From: Mobilicoccus pelagius NBRC 104925
GTDB lineage: Bacteria > Actinomycetota > Actinomycetes > Actinomycetales > Dermatophilaceae
Length of the DNA stretch: 64,000 nt
Direction of reading: 5' to 3'
Assembly (NCBI RefSeq): GCF_000247995.1
Contig: NZ_BAFE01000061.1
Coordinates: 1 to 64,000, forward strand
Shown here in pieces: positions 26,076 through 34,879 of this stretch (position 1 is its first letter; each line of letters opens with the position of its first letter). Below the pieces are notes generated by a model. It worked only from the letters and a program-made list of their open reading frames with translations, made no database searches and had not been told where the DNA came from. Both the position numbers and the translations under genes were made by a program.

Positions 26076-27299
26076 ATGACACGTGAGATCGGCATCGGCG
26101 TCATCAGCCTGGGCTGGATGGGCCGCCTCCACACGCGCGCCTACAAGCAGCTCCGCGAGCGCTACCCCGAGCTCGACGTCACCCCGCGACTCGTCGCGGC
26201 GGCCGACCCCGTCGAGTCGTTCCGGGAGGAGGCGGTGGGGACGCTCGGGTTCGAGCGCGCCTACGCGGACTACCAGGAGCTCCTCGACGACCCCGAGGTC
26301 GACGTCGTCTCCATCTGCGGTCCCAACTACCTTCACCGCGACATGGCGCTCGCCGCGGTCCGCGCCGGCAAGCCGTTCTGGATCGAGAAGCCGATGGGCG
26401 TGAGCGCCGCGCAGAGTGAGCAGATCGCCCGCGCCGCGCAGGAGGCCGGCCTCATGACGGCCGTCGGGTTCAACTACCGGCACACCCCCGCGATCGAGCA
26501 CGCCCGATCCCTCGTCGCGGCGGGCCGCCTCGGCCGCATCACCAACGTCCGCTGCTGGTTCATCGCCGACTACGCGAGCTCCCCCGACGGGCCCCTCACC
26601 TGGCGCTACTCCAAGGAACAGGCCGGCTCCGGCGTCTTCGGCGACCTCCTCAGCCACGGGTTCGACCTCGCCCAGTACGTCCTTTCCGACCGCATCGACG
26701 CCGTCTGCGCGATGTCGGGCACGTTCGTCACCGAACGCCCCAAGGCGCTCGGCCAGGCCATCGGCCACGGCGCCGTCGCCGTCACCGAGGAGAAGTACCC
26801 CGTCGGCAACGAGGACTACGCCGCCGTCCTCGCCCGCTTCGACGGAGGTGCGCTCGCGACGTTCGAGTCGAGCCGTGTCGCCCACGGCCCCCGCGCCGAG
26901 TACGTCGTCGAGGTGTACGGCACCGAGGGCAGCCTGCGGTGGAACTACGAGAACCAGATGCACCTCGACGTCCTCATCGACGCCGACAACGCCCACCACC
27001 ACGGCTACACGCGCGTGATGTCGGATGCGACGCACGGCCACTTCGGCCGGTACCAGCCCGGGCCGGGGCAGCTCATGAGCTTCGACGACATGAAGTCCAT
27101 CGAGGCCGCCCTCTTCGTCGAGTCCGTCCTCACCGGTGAGCAACTCGTCCCGTCGGCCGCCGACGCGTGGGCCGCCGCCGAGTGCGACGAGGCCTGCGTC
27201 GCCTCCGCCGCCGACGGTGTCTGGCACGACGTGCCCGCCGTCGAGGGGCCGACGACGATCGGCTCCTCCGTCGGTGGCGCCGCCCTCCCCGGCGACTGA
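26076..27299 (+). CDS. Gfo/Idh/MocA-family oxidoreductase, paralogue of the 20613 protein
   Basis: 407 residues. Rossmann motif SLGWMGRLH, catalytic-lysine motif IEKPM, second-domain motif DLLSHGFDL. It shares with the 20613 protein the GPLTWRY-(GSG)-GDL core and the loop GHGAVAVTEEK-VGNED before the beta-sheet domain, so the two are ancient paralogues, about 60 residues longer than IolG. ATG at 26076 with GAGGACGAC upstream. It lies in the same operon as iolG and a TIM-barrel gene, so it may oxidise another inositol isomer (for example scyllo- or D-chiro-) or a related sugar. Substrate unproven. Confidence 0.87.
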   Translation: MTREIGIGVISLGWMGRLHTRAYKQLRERYPELDVTPRLVAAADPVESFREEAVGTLGFERAYADYQELLDDPEVDVVSICGPNYLHRDMALAAVRAGKPFWIEKPMGVSAAQSEQIARAAQEAGLMTAVGFNYRHTPAIEHARSLVAAGRLGRITNVRCWFIADYASSPDGPLTWRYSKEQAGSGVFGDLLSHGFDLAQYVLSDRIDAVCAMSGTFVTERPKALGQAIGHGAVAVTEEKYPVGNEDYAAVLARFDGGALATFESSRVAHGPRAEYVVEVYGTEGSLRWNYENQMHLDVLIDADNAHHHGYTRVMSDATHGHFGRYQPGPGQLMSFDDMKSIEAALFVESVLTGEQLVPSAADAWAAAECDEACVASAADGVWHDVPAVEGPTTIGSSVGGAALPGD

Positions 27300-27339
27300 T
27301 TCCCCGGACCCCATCCGCCCTTACGCCCCGGAGACCCCC

Positions 27340-28209
27340 ATGGCCGTGAAGATCCTGCTCGACCCCTCGATGTACCACCCGCACCTGTCGGTCGCCGACG
27401 AGTGCCGCAAGGCCGCCGACCTCGGCTACTCCTACCTCGAGCTGTCCCCGCGTGCCGACTTCCACGAGTGGCACCACTACCCCAAGGTCGACCGGGCGCT
27501 CCTCGCCGAGACGAAGGCGGGCATGTCCGACTCCGGCGTGAAGATCTGGAGCTTCAACCCCGTCTACAACTGGTCCTCGCCCGATCCCCTCATGCGTGAG
27601 CACGCGGTGCGGTGCCTGCGGCGGCTCCTGCAGATCGCGAACGAACTCGAGGTGCCGCTCATCGCGACGGAGTTCTCCGGCGACCCCAACCGGCCGCTCG
27701 AGAGCGAGGCCGCGTTCTACCGGTCGATGGAGGAGCTCGTCCCCGACTTCGAGCGGTACGGCATCGAGTGCACGATCGAGGCCCACCCCTACGACTTCGT
27801 CGAGGAGAACTCCCGCGCGGTCCAGATCGTCCGCGGCGTCGACAAGGACTGGCTCAACTACGAGTTCTGCTGCCCCCACGCGTTCCACCTCGGCCAGGGC
27901 GACCGCGACGTGCACGCCATGATGGCCTACGCGGGGCCCCGCCTGCGGCACGTCCACATCGCCGACGTGTTCGACCACACCGCCAACGTCGGCAACCGGT
28001 ACATCGTCAACCCGCCCGGCGTCGACGCCCGCATCCATCAGCACAACGAGATCGGCAACGGCGAGATCCCCTGGGACGACGTCTTCGGGTACCTGCGCGA
28101 GACGGACTACGACGGGCCGGTGAGTGTCTGCGTCTTCGGGTGGGAGGAGGACGCCGACGCGATCCACGTCCGCATGCGTGAGCGCATCGAGGCGGAACTC
28201 GGCGCCTGA
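27340..28209 (+). CDS. IolH-like sugar phosphate isomerase/epimerase TIM barrel
   Basis: 289 residues with the xylose-isomerase-like fold: YLELSPRADFHEW, ATEFSGDPNRP, CTIEAHPYDFVEE, a CCPHAFHL segment, LRHVHIADV and VSVCVFGWEED. The NPPGVDARIHQHNEIG segment near residue 225 is typical of the IolH group, whose reaction is not settled. Last gene of the 24020 operon, 40 bases after the dehydrogenase; a strong terminator follows. It may process the keto-sugar made by the 26076 enzyme. Confidence 0.84.
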   Translation: MAVKILLDPSMYHPHLSVADECRKAADLGYSYLELSPRADFHEWHHYPKVDRALLAETKAGMSDSGVKIWSFNPVYNWSSPDPLMREHAVRCLRRLLQIANELEVPLIATEFSGDPNRPLESEAAFYRSMEELVPDFERYGIECTIEAHPYDFVEENSRAVQIVRGVDKDWLNYEFCCPHAFHLGQGDRDVHAMMAYAGPRLRHVHIADVFDHTANVGNRYIVNPPGVDARIHQHNEIGNGEIPWDDVFGYLRETDYDGPVSVCVFGWEEDADAIHVRMRERIEAELGA

Positions 28210-28237
28210 CCCGCACGTACACGCCCCCGGACACGAG

Positions 28238-28269
28238 GAAGGCCCCTGCCGTTCACGGTAGGGGCCTTC
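28238..28269. terminator. terminator after the iolH-like gene
   Basis: GAAGGCCCCTGCCG pairs with CGGTAGGGGCCTTC around a TTCA loop (14 bp, one G-T pair), and the right arm is followed by TGGGTT. It separates the plus-strand operon from the convergent small membrane protein gene. Confidence 0.85.
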
Positions 28270-28312
28270 TGGGTTCGTGGTGAGGCTCGCTCCTCATCGA
28301 GCGCCTCCCCGA

Positions 28313-28540
28313 TCAGCGACGGGTCGGGCGGACGAGGCCCACGGCGAGGCCGGCGACGACGGCGAACGCGGCGATCATCAGCGGCACGGTGGTCGTGGCG
28401 ACCATCGATGCGACGACGCACAGCAGGGTGACGAACGCGACGGCGAGCGCGAGGGCGGCGGGCGAGCGGTCGGTGGACGCGTGGTCGAAGACGGGCTTGC
28501 GGTCGTCGACGGTGGGGGGCAGGACGGTGAGCAGGCTCAT
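28313..28540 (-). CDS. Small two-helix membrane protein, inositol-regulon candidate
   Basis: 75 residues, ATG at 28540 with GAGGAGA nine bases upstream. Residues 1-28 are polar; two hydrophobic helices (about 30-48 and 50-67) contain LALAVAFVTLLCVVASMVA and LMIAAFAVVAGLAVGL, and the protein ends RPTRR. I do not recognise a family. It is divergent from iolT, with its own good promoter carrying the same operator as the iol genes, so co-expression with the transporter is likely. It could be a transporter-associated subunit or a regulator of membrane uptake; function unknown. Confidence 0.75.
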   Translation of the reverse strand: MSLLTVLPPTVDDRKPVFDHASTDRSPAALALAVAFVTLLCVVASMVATTTVPLMIAAFAVVAGLAVGLVRPTRR

Positions 28541-28636
28541 GGGTTCTCCTCGTGTTGCGACCGACGAGGCGAACCACGACGGCGCGCCCCGCACGGCCGT
28601 CGTGCATACGTGAGGGGTGTGGAACCCACACCCCTT

Positions 28637-28681
28637 TGTTCGGACATATCCAGTATAGGACAAGTCACCCATCGGTCTCAA
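28637..28681 (-). promoter_or_regulatory. promoter and operator of the small membrane protein gene
   Basis: On the minus strand TTGAGA (28676-28681), an 18-bp spacer and TATACT (28652-28657) form a near-consensus promoter. The operator TGTCCGAACA (28637-28646) begins 5 bp after the -10 element, over the expected transcription start, a typical repressor position. Confidence 0.75.
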
Positions 28682-28721
28682 CCCGGCTCGCACACGGGCC
28701 ACCTCGACACCCGCTCAACTT

Positions 28722-28742
28722 TGTTCTGACAATCTATTGACT
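28722..28742 (+). promoter_or_regulatory. iolT promoter region with TGT-N4-ACA operator
   Basis: TGTTCTGACA (28722-28731) is followed after 5 bp by TTGACT (28737-28742), identical in order and spacing to the iolC site. I see no clear -10 element at 17 bp; the start region is GC-rich. Confidence 0.6.
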
Positions 28743-28801
28743 GTCGGAGGCACGGAGGGTTGACTGTCACCACATCAGAAGCCCGTGCAAAGGAGCACCC
28801 G

Positions 28802-30232
28802 GTGACACACGGTGGTAGCCCATCCTCTCCCGCGTCGGTGACACTTCCGCCCGACACCCCTGGACCCCACACCCGACGCCTCGACCTCATCGCCGTGGTC
28901 GCGACGTTCGGCGGCCTGCTCTTCGGGTACGACACCGGCGTCATCAACGGCGCCCTCGAACCCCTCAAGGCCGACTTCGGCCTCACCGCCGTCACCGAGG
29001 GGCTCGTCACCGCCACCCTCCTCGTCGGCGCCGCACTCGGCGGACTCACCGGCGGAGGACTCAACGACCGCGTCGGCCGCAAGAAGGCCCTCACCGACAT
29101 CGCCGTCGTCTTCTTCGTCGGCACGCTGGGCTGCGTCTTCGCCCCCGAGCTCGTCGTCCTCCTCGTCTCCCGGTTCGTCCTCGGCTGGGCGGTCGGTGCC
29201 GCCTCCGTCACCGTCCCGGTCTACCTCGCCGAACTCGCCCCCACCGAGCGTCGCGGCACCCTCTCGGGTCGCAACGAACTCGCGATCGTCATCGGGCAGA
29301 TGCTCGCGTTCATCATCAACGCGATCATCGCCAACCTCTGGGGCGACCACGACGGCGTGTGGCGGTACATGCTCGCCGTCGCCGCCGTCCCCGCCGTCTG
29401 CCTCTTCGTCGGCATGCTGCAGATGCCCGAGTCGCCCCGCTGGCTCATCGCCCGCAACCGCTACGACGACGCCCTCGAGGTCCTCATGCAGGTCCGCTCC
29501 GAGGACCGTGCCCGCGCCGAGATGCGCGAGGTCGAACTCCTCGCCCAGGAGGAGAAGGCCACCCACTCCGGCAGCCTCGCCGACCTCGCCGTGCCGTGGA
29601 TCCGCCGCCTCATCCTCATCGGCTGTTTCCTCGCGATGGCCCAGCAGGTCACCGGCATCAACTCCGTCATGTACTACGGCACCCAGCTGCTCACCGAGGC
29701 CGGCTTCTCCGCCGACGCCGCCATCGTCGCGAACGTCGCCAACGGCGTGCTCGCCGTCGTCGGCACCGTCATCTGTCTCTTCTGGGTCATCGACCGCTTC
29801 CCCCGCCGGTCCCTCATCATCTTCGGGTTCTGCGCGACGACGATCTGCCACGGCCTCATCATGGCGGCCGCCGCGATCCTCCCCGCCGGGCAGACCCGCG
29901 CCTACATCGTCCTCATCCTCTGCGTGACGTTCGTGTTCTTCATGCAGATGGCCCTCAACGCCCCCGTGTGGGTGTGCCTGTCGGAGCTGTTCCCGCTCCA
30001 CGTCCGTGGACTCGGCATGGGCATCAGCATCCTGTGCATGTGGCTCATGAACGCCACCCTCACGTTCCTCTTCCCCGTCATCACCGAGATGGCCGGGCTT
30101 CAGGCGATGTTCGGACTGTTCTTCGTCCTCGGCATCGTCGTGGTCCTCGTCCTCCTCAAGTTCCTCCCCAACACCTCCGGCCGGTCCCTCGAGGACCTCG
30201 AGGAGGCCTTCTCCCGGGGCGAGATGCGCTGA
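28802..30232 (+). CDS. iolT: Major facilitator sugar/inositol transporter, IolT type
   Basis: 476-residue, 12-helix MFS sugar porter. Family signatures: FGYDTGVINGAL in helix 1, DRVGRKKA between helices 2 and 3, PVYLAELAPTERRGTL after helix 4, PESPRWL after helix 6, QQVTGINSVMYYG in helix 7 and the C-terminal SELFPLHVRG. The GTG at 28802 was chosen because AAAGGAG lies six to seven bases upstream; a TTG at 28760 would add 14 residues. The iol operator at its promoter and the surrounding genes indicate myo-inositol (proton symport) as substrate, as for C. glutamicum IolT1/IolT2. Confidence 0.92.
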   Translation: MTHGGSPSSPASVTLPPDTPGPHTRRLDLIAVVATFGGLLFGYDTGVINGALEPLKADFGLTAVTEGLVTATLLVGAALGGLTGGGLNDRVGRKKALTDIAVVFFVGTLGCVFAPELVVLLVSRFVLGWAVGAASVTVPVYLAELAPTERRGTLSGRNELAIVIGQMLAFIINAIIANLWGDHDGVWRYMLAVAAVPAVCLFVGMLQMPESPRWLIARNRYDDALEVLMQVRSEDRARAEMREVELLAQEEKATHSGSLADLAVPWIRRLILIGCFLAMAQQVTGINSVMYYGTQLLTEAGFSADAAIVANVANGVLAVVGTVICLFWVIDRFPRRSLIIFGFCATTICHGLIMAAAAILPAGQTRAYIVLILCVTFVFFMQMALNAPVWVCLSELFPLHVRGLGMGISILCMWLMNATLTFLFPVITEMAGLQAMFGLFFVLGIVVVLVLLKFLPNTSGRSLEDLEEAFSRGEMR

Positions 30233-30246
30233 CCCGCCTCCACGTC

Positions 30247-30284
30247 GCGAACGGCCCCTCGGCACCCGCCGGGGGGCCGTTCGC
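30247..30284. terminator. iolT terminator hairpin
   Basis: Perfect 12-bp stem GCGAACGGCCCC / GGGGCCGTTCGC with a 14-base loop, 15 bases after the iolT stop. Confidence 0.8.
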
Positions 30285-30608
30285 GCGCCGAGGAGCCGTT
30301 CGCACGTTCCCGCACGGAGACGGAGGCCCCTCCTCGTCGCGTCTCCTCGCCCACCCCCGACCCAGCGCCCGACGCGGCGCCTCGACGCCACCGCCGACGA
30401 ACGGCACATCGAGGTGACGCGGCGTCCGGCCACCCGTGGCGACCGCCGACCGGGGCGTTCGCCGAGCGCTCTCGGCCGGCACGGGCCATGGGGCCGTGGA
30501 CGGGGGTCCGAGGTCTCGATCATCAGGTCGGTGCCGATGGGTCTCGGGGCGAGGCAGGACCGGACAGGGTGGGCGGGGCCCACAGCGACCATTGCGCGCG
30601 ACACACGT

Positions 30609-30640
30609 CGAGGCCCACCTCCGTGCGGAGGTGGGCCTCG
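30609..30640. terminator. terminator of the minus-strand dehydrogenase gene
   Basis: Perfect 14-bp stem (CGAGGCCCACCTCC and its complement) with a GTGC loop, about 40 bases after the stop of the gene that ends at 30680. Confidence 0.85.
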
Positions 30641-30679
30641 AACGGGGCGCGGTGGGCCGTCGGCACCACCGCGGGGACG

Positions 30680-31723
30680 TCACACGGCGGAGCCGCTGGC
30701 CTCGGCCTGGACGTCGTCGGCGACGTCGGGGATCTCCGACATCTGCACCACGCGACCCTCGCGGCGGGAGAGGTCGCAGGCCTCGGCCATGCGCTGGGCC
30801 TGCACGCCGTCGTGGACGGTGCACGGGCTCGGGCGGGTGCCCTGCACGACCTCGACGAAGGCCGTGAGCTCACGGACGTACGCCGGCAGGAACCGGTCCA
30901 TGAAGCTCATGACCCGGGGTCCGGCGGGGAACGTCGCATCGGGTTCGGCCGAGGTGAGGGCGAGGGTGTCGTCGAGTCCGACGGCGATGTCGCCGGTGGA
31001 GCCGTGGACCTCCATGCGGACGTCGTGGCCGAACGCGTTGTGACGGCTGCACGAGAACGACACGATCGTGTCGTCGTCGAGCATGAACACGCCCGAGCCG
31101 GTGTCGACGTCGCCCGCGGTCTTGATGTACGGGGCACCCTTGTTCGCGCCGAACGCGCACACCGAGCTGACCTCCCGGCCGGTGACGAACCGGATGATGT
31201 CGAAGTCGTGGATGGAGCAGTCGCGGAAGATGCCGCCGGACACCTCGACGTACTCCTTCGGCGGGGGCGCGGTGTCGAGGGTCATGGCCCGCACGGTGTG
31301 GACGAAGCCGAGCTCACCGTTCGCGACGGCCTCGTGCGCCCGCATGTACCCGGCGTCGAAACGGCGCTGGAAGCCGATGTGGATCGGCACGGTGCTCGCC
31401 CGCTCGACCTCCGCGAGCGCGAGCGCGGAGTCGAGACTCGCGGCGACGGGCTTCTCGCAGAACGTGGGGATGCCCGCGGCGACGCCGGCGCGGATGAGCG
31501 ACTCGTGGGTCGTCGTGGGGCTGGCGACGACGAGGCCGTCGAGGCCGGAGTCCAACAGGGCGTCGACGCTCTCGACCGCCTGGAGGCCGAGCTCGCCGGC
31601 GACGCGCTGGGCGGTCTCGGGGAACGCGTCGGCGAGGACGACCTCGTCGACCACATCCAGATTCCTCAGGGTGTTCGCGTGGTAGGCCCCGATCCGGCCG
31701 GTGCCGGCGATCCCGATCCTCAT
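30680..31723 (-). CDS. Gfo/Idh/MocA-family oxidoreductase, inositol-dehydrogenase-like
   Basis: 347 residues with the compact IolG-type architecture: AGTGRIGAYH Rossmann loop, CEKPV with the catalytic Lys, IGFQRRFD, and DCSIHDFDIIRF with the Asp/His pair. ATG at 31723 is preceded by GAGGAGC. It is a single-gene unit with its own terminator and a TGT-N4-ACA site about 60 bp upstream, so it belongs to the inositol regulon. Relatives include scyllo-inositol and D-chiro-inositol dehydrogenases (IolX/IolW, OxiD-like); which isomer it uses is open. Confidence 0.87.
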   Translation of the reverse strand: MRIGIAGTGRIGAYHANTLRNLDVVDEVVLADAFPETAQRVAGELGLQAVESVDALLDSGLDGLVVASPTTTHESLIRAGVAAGIPTFCEKPVAASLDSALALAEVERASTVPIHIGFQRRFDAGYMRAHEAVANGELGFVHTVRAMTLDTAPPPKEYVEVSGGIFRDCSIHDFDIIRFVTGREVSSVCAFGANKGAPYIKTAGDVDTGSGVFMLDDDTIVSFSCSRHNAFGHDVRMEVHGSTGDIAVGLDDTLALTSAEPDATFPAGPRVMSFMDRFLPAYVRELTAFVEVVQGTRPSPCTVHDGVQAQRMAEACDLSRREGRVVQMSEIPDVADDVQAEASGSAV

Positions 31724-31781
31724 GTTCGCTCCTCGACGTCGCTGTTGGCCGCGCACGATGCGTGTCATGCGGCGGCAAATG

Positions 31782-31791
31782 TGTACTGACA
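31782..31791. promoter_or_regulatory. TGT-N4-ACA operator upstream of the 30680 dehydrogenase
   Basis: TGTACTGACA lies 59 bp before the ATG; a further TCTGACATGTTCT follows at once, so there may be two overlapping sites. The -35/-10 spacing is not as clear as in the iolC and iolT promoters. Confidence 0.55.
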
Positions 31792-31860
31792 TTCTGACAT
31801 GTTCTTTCGGTTCGGGGGAAGGTCCCGAGCCGTCCGCTTCCCCCGGGCATGGGGTGACGT

Positions 31861-31888
31861 ACACGGATCCCGGTCGCAGCATCCGTGT
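31861..31888. terminator. possible hairpin downstream of the TSUP gene
   Basis: ACACGGAT at 31861-31868 pairs with ATCCGTGT at 31881-31888 around a 12-base loop, 20 bases past the TSUP stop on the minus strand. Confidence 0.5.
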
Positions 31889-31907
31889 CCCCGACCGGTC
31901 GCGGCCG

Positions 31908-32705
31908 CTACCGCAGGAGCAGGGCGATCCCCGAGGCGAGCGCGACGGCGAGGACGACCCGTTCGAAGACGTCCCGCCGGATCCGGGTGATCATCCACCG
32001 CCCCACGACCGCCCCGAGGACGACGCACGGCACGAGCGAGAGCACGAGCGGGGCCCGCTCCGGACGCACGAGACCCAGACCGACGGAGAACGGCAGCTTG
32101 ACGAGGTTGACCGCGGCGAAGAACCACGCGAACGTCCCGACGAAACCGCGGACCGGCAGACCCGCCCGCACGAGGTAGAGGCTCATCACCGGGCCGCCGG
32201 CGTTGGCGACCATCGTCGTGAACCCGGCGAGGCTCCCGAACGCGCGACCGGCGGTGCGCGAGTGCGCGTCGGTCGAGCCGGGAACGGCGGCGGGACCCTC
32301 CGAGTCGCCGGCAGAGCGAGCGCGACCCCGTCGGGCCAGGACCCGCGCGAGTCGCTGCCCGATCTCCATGAGCGACATGACGACGACGATGCCGCCGATG
32401 AGCGGAGCGATCCACCTGCTCGGCGCCCACTGCAGGAACGCCGCGCCGGCGAGCACCCCGACGAGCACCGGCGCGATGAGCCGGGTGAGCAGGGGCAGGT
32501 CGGCGTCGCGACGGTAGGTCCACACCGCGATCGCGTCGCCGAGCAGCAGGAGGAGCAGCAGCACCCCCGTCGACTCCCGCGTGGGCAGCACCGCGGCGAA
32601 GGCGACGACCGACACGGTGACCGCCCCACCGATCGCCGTCTTGCCGAACCCGACGAGCAGAGCCCCCACCGCGAGGACGAGCCAACCGGCGAGATCGACG
32701 TCCAC
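31908..32705 (-). CDS. TSUP (TauE/SafE) family membrane transporter
   Basis: 265 residues with seven to eight membrane helices in two repeats; the family motifs GFGKTAIGGA near the N-terminus and TTMVANAGGPVMSLYL in the second half are present. A basic, Ser/Ala-rich cytosolic loop (about 110-150) separates the halves. Family members move sulfite, sulfoacetate, taurine-derived or other small organic anions. Start GTG at 32705 with AGGAGG five bases upstream. It is flanked by hairpins on both sides and has no visible iol operator, so it may be an unrelated passenger or export an organic acid from the catabolic pathway. Confidence 0.88.
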   Translation of the reverse strand: MDVDLAGWLVLAVGALLVGFGKTAIGGAVTVSVVAFAAVLPTRESTGVLLLLLLLGDAIAVWTYRRDADLPLLTRLIAPVLVGVLAGAAFLQWAPSRWIAPLIGGIVVVMSLMEIGQRLARVLARRGRARSAGDSEGPAAVPGSTDAHSRTAGRAFGSLAGFTTMVANAGGPVMSLYLVRAGLPVRGFVGTFAWFFAAVNLVKLPFSVGLGLVRPERAPLVLSLVPCVVLGAVVGRWMITRIRRDVFERVVLAVALASGIALLLR

Positions 32706-32820
32706 TGGGCCTCCTGCACGACGGGGTGGGACACAGACGGGACGCCGGTGCGGCACGGCCGGGTCCCGAGCGGTGACGGACGACGGTGACGGTGACGGCG
32801 GGCAGACGATGAGGAGACGG

Positions 32821-32854
32821 CATCGGGGCCCGTCGCGGACGACGGACCCCGATG
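32821..32854. terminator. iolD terminator hairpin
   Basis: CATCGGGG...CCCCGATG with an inner CCGTCG/CGACGG stem and a short loop, 33 bases after the iolD stop on the minus strand. Confidence 0.75.
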
Positions 32855-32886
32855 CGATGCGCGAGGAGGCTCCCGCGCCGGACGAC

Positions 32887-34851
32887 TCAGAGATAGTGAC
32901 GCTGCGCGGCCTTCTCGGCCGTGTACTCCTCGTAGGCCTTCTGCGTGCTCTCCAGTTCGGAGACCTGCCCGACGGGCACGTCCCACCACGCCGACGCCGG
33001 CGGGTTGGGACCCAAGAGGTCGGTCTCGATGTAGAGGACGGTGACGCCCTCGTTCTCGACGGCCTTCGCGTAGTTCTCGCGGAACGCGGCGATGCCGTCG
33101 CAACGCAGGAGCCTCGCGCCCCAGCTCTCGGCGTTGGCGGCGAGGTCGAACGGCACCTCGTCACCGTCGAGCATCCCCGTCTGCGAGTTGCGCATCCGGT
33201 ACTTCGTGCCGAACCGCTGGGAGCCGCGGGACTCCGAGAGCGCCCCGATCGAGGCGAACCCGTGGTTCTGCAGGAGCACGATGACGACCCGCATGCCCTC
33301 GGAGACCATCGTCGCGATCTCCATCGGCATCATCTGGTAGGTGCCGTCCCCGACGATCGCGACGACGGCGCGGTCGTCGTGGCCCTGCTCGGCGAGAGCC
33401 ATGCGCACGCCCATCGCCGCAGGGATCTCGTATCCCATGCATGAGTAGGCGTACTCGACGTGGTACTGCTCCGGGGTCTGCGCACGCCACAGCGCCTGGA
33501 GGTCGCCCGGCATCGATCCCGCGGCGTTGATGACGACGTCCTTCTCGCCCATGAGTTCGTTGAGGGCACCGAACACCTCGGTCTGGGCGGGCAGGGGTCC
33601 ATGGTCGCGGTGGTAGCACTCCTCGGTGACCTTCTGCCATTCGGCGTCGAGGTCGGCGACGCGCTGCCGGTAGGAGTCCGGCATGCTCCAGCCCTCCAGG
33701 CGCGCGGTGAGCGCGGTGAGCGCCGCACGCGCGTCGGCGACCACGGAGATCGCCGAATGCTTGGCCGCATCCATCGCGAGCACGTTGACGTTGACGAACC
33801 GCACGTCCGGGTTGGCGAAGATCGTATGGCTCGCCGTCGTGAAGTCGGAGTAACGGGTGCCGATGCCGATGACGAGGTCGGCCTCGCGGGCGAGGGTGTT
33901 GGCCGCGGTGTTTCCCGTGGAACCGACGCCGCCGACCGAGGACGGGTGGTCCGCGTCGATGGCGCCCTTGCCTGCCTGGGTGTCGGCGACGGGGATGCCC
34001 GTCGCCGTGGCGAACGCGCGGAGCGCCGCGCTCGCGCCGGAGTAGACGACTCCACCACCGGCGACGACGAGCGGCGCCTTCGCGGACCTGATCACCTCGA
34101 CGGCGCGGTCGAGGACGGCACCCTCGGGCTCCGGGCGGGCGACGTGCCACACCCGCTTGCGGAAGAACTCGGCCGGCCAGTCGAAGGCCTCGGCCTGGAC
34201 GTCCTGCGGCAGGCAGATCGTCACGGCACCCGTCTCGGCCGGGTCGGTGAGGACCCGCATCGCCGCCAGCGCCGAGGGGATGAGCTGCTCTGGCCGGTTG
34301 ATGCGGTCCCAGAACCGGGACACGGGCCGCAACGCGTCGTTGACGGACACGTCGAGGCTGCGGGGGTCCTCCAGCTGTTGGAGCACCGGGTCGGGCGCCC
34401 GCGTCGCGAACACGTCGGAGGGGAGGAGGAGCACCGGCACCCGGTTGGTCGTCGCGAGCGCGGCGCCGGTGACGAGGTTCGTCGCTCCCGGCCCGATCGA
34501 CGTCGTCACGGCCATCGTCTGGAGCCGCTCCGTCGTCCGCGCGAAGGCCGCGGCCGCGTTGGCCCCACCCTGCTCGTTGCGGACGAGGTAGTACGGCATG
34601 TCGACGTGTGAGGCCGAGGTGCCCCCGTCCGCCGCACCGGAGGTGTCCGGCACGGCCAGCTCCCCGAGCTCCGACTGGAGCAGGGCCTGACCCACGCCGG
34701 CCACGTTGCCGTGCCCGAAGATGCCGTACATGCCGGGGACGAGACGGCGCTCGACGCCGTCACGCTCGGAGAACTGGCGGGAGAGGAAGGCCACGAGGGC
34801 CTGCCCGACGGTGAGACGCACCGTCGCACGTTCGGACGTCTGCGAATTCAT
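32887..34851 (-). CDS. iolD: 3D-(3,5/4)-trihydroxycyclohexane-1,2-dione hydrolase IolD
   Basis: 654-residue thiamine-diphosphate enzyme that opens the cyclitol ring to 5-deoxy-glucuronate. The N-terminal pyrimidine domain has the catalytic Glu in RNEQGGANAAAAFA, the central domain has the GGGVVYSGA segment, and the C-terminal domain has the ThDP/Mg motif IVGDGTYQMMPMEI...QNHGFASIG. ATG at 34851 follows GGAGGCGATC. It is the second gene of a two-gene operon, 28 bases behind the transaldolase-family gene, and is followed by a terminator. Confidence 0.95.
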   Translation of the reverse strand: MNSQTSERATVRLTVGQALVAFLSRQFSERDGVERRLVPGMYGIFGHGNVAGVGQALLQSELGELAVPDTSGAADGGTSASHVDMPYYLVRNEQGGANAAAAFARTTERLQTMAVTTSIGPGATNLVTGAALATTNRVPVLLLPSDVFATRAPDPVLQQLEDPRSLDVSVNDALRPVSRFWDRINRPEQLIPSALAAMRVLTDPAETGAVTICLPQDVQAEAFDWPAEFFRKRVWHVARPEPEGAVLDRAVEVIRSAKAPLVVAGGGVVYSGASAALRAFATATGIPVADTQAGKGAIDADHPSSVGGVGSTGNTAANTLAREADLVIGIGTRYSDFTTASHTIFANPDVRFVNVNVLAMDAAKHSAISVVADARAALTALTARLEGWSMPDSYRQRVADLDAEWQKVTEECYHRDHGPLPAQTEVFGALNELMGEKDVVINAAGSMPGDLQALWRAQTPEQYHVEYAYSCMGYEIPAAMGVRMALAEQGHDDRAVVAIVGDGTYQMMPMEIATMVSEGMRVVIVLLQNHGFASIGALSESRGSQRFGTKYRMRNSQTGMLDGDEVPFDLAANAESWGARLLRCDGIAAFRENYAKAVENEGVTVLYIETDLLGPNPPASAWWDVPVGQVSELESTQKAYEEYTAEKAAQRHYL

Positions 34852-34879
34852 GATCGCCTCCGTGTACTGGTGCCGCGCG

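Larger units (their letters stand above)
30233..30679. other. 447-bp intergenic region between iolT and the convergent dehydrogenase gene
   Basis: Both flanking genes end here. It holds one terminator at each edge (30247-30284 and 30609-30640). Between them I see no open frame with a ribosome site and no structured RNA; the sequence is GC-rich with short GAGGAGCC-like words. Confidence 0.6.

Noticed and set aside
28541-28801. A riboswitch or leader RNA before iolT
   Set aside because: The spacer is explained by two divergent promoters with operators; I see no conserved aptamer-like pairing or attenuator hairpin.
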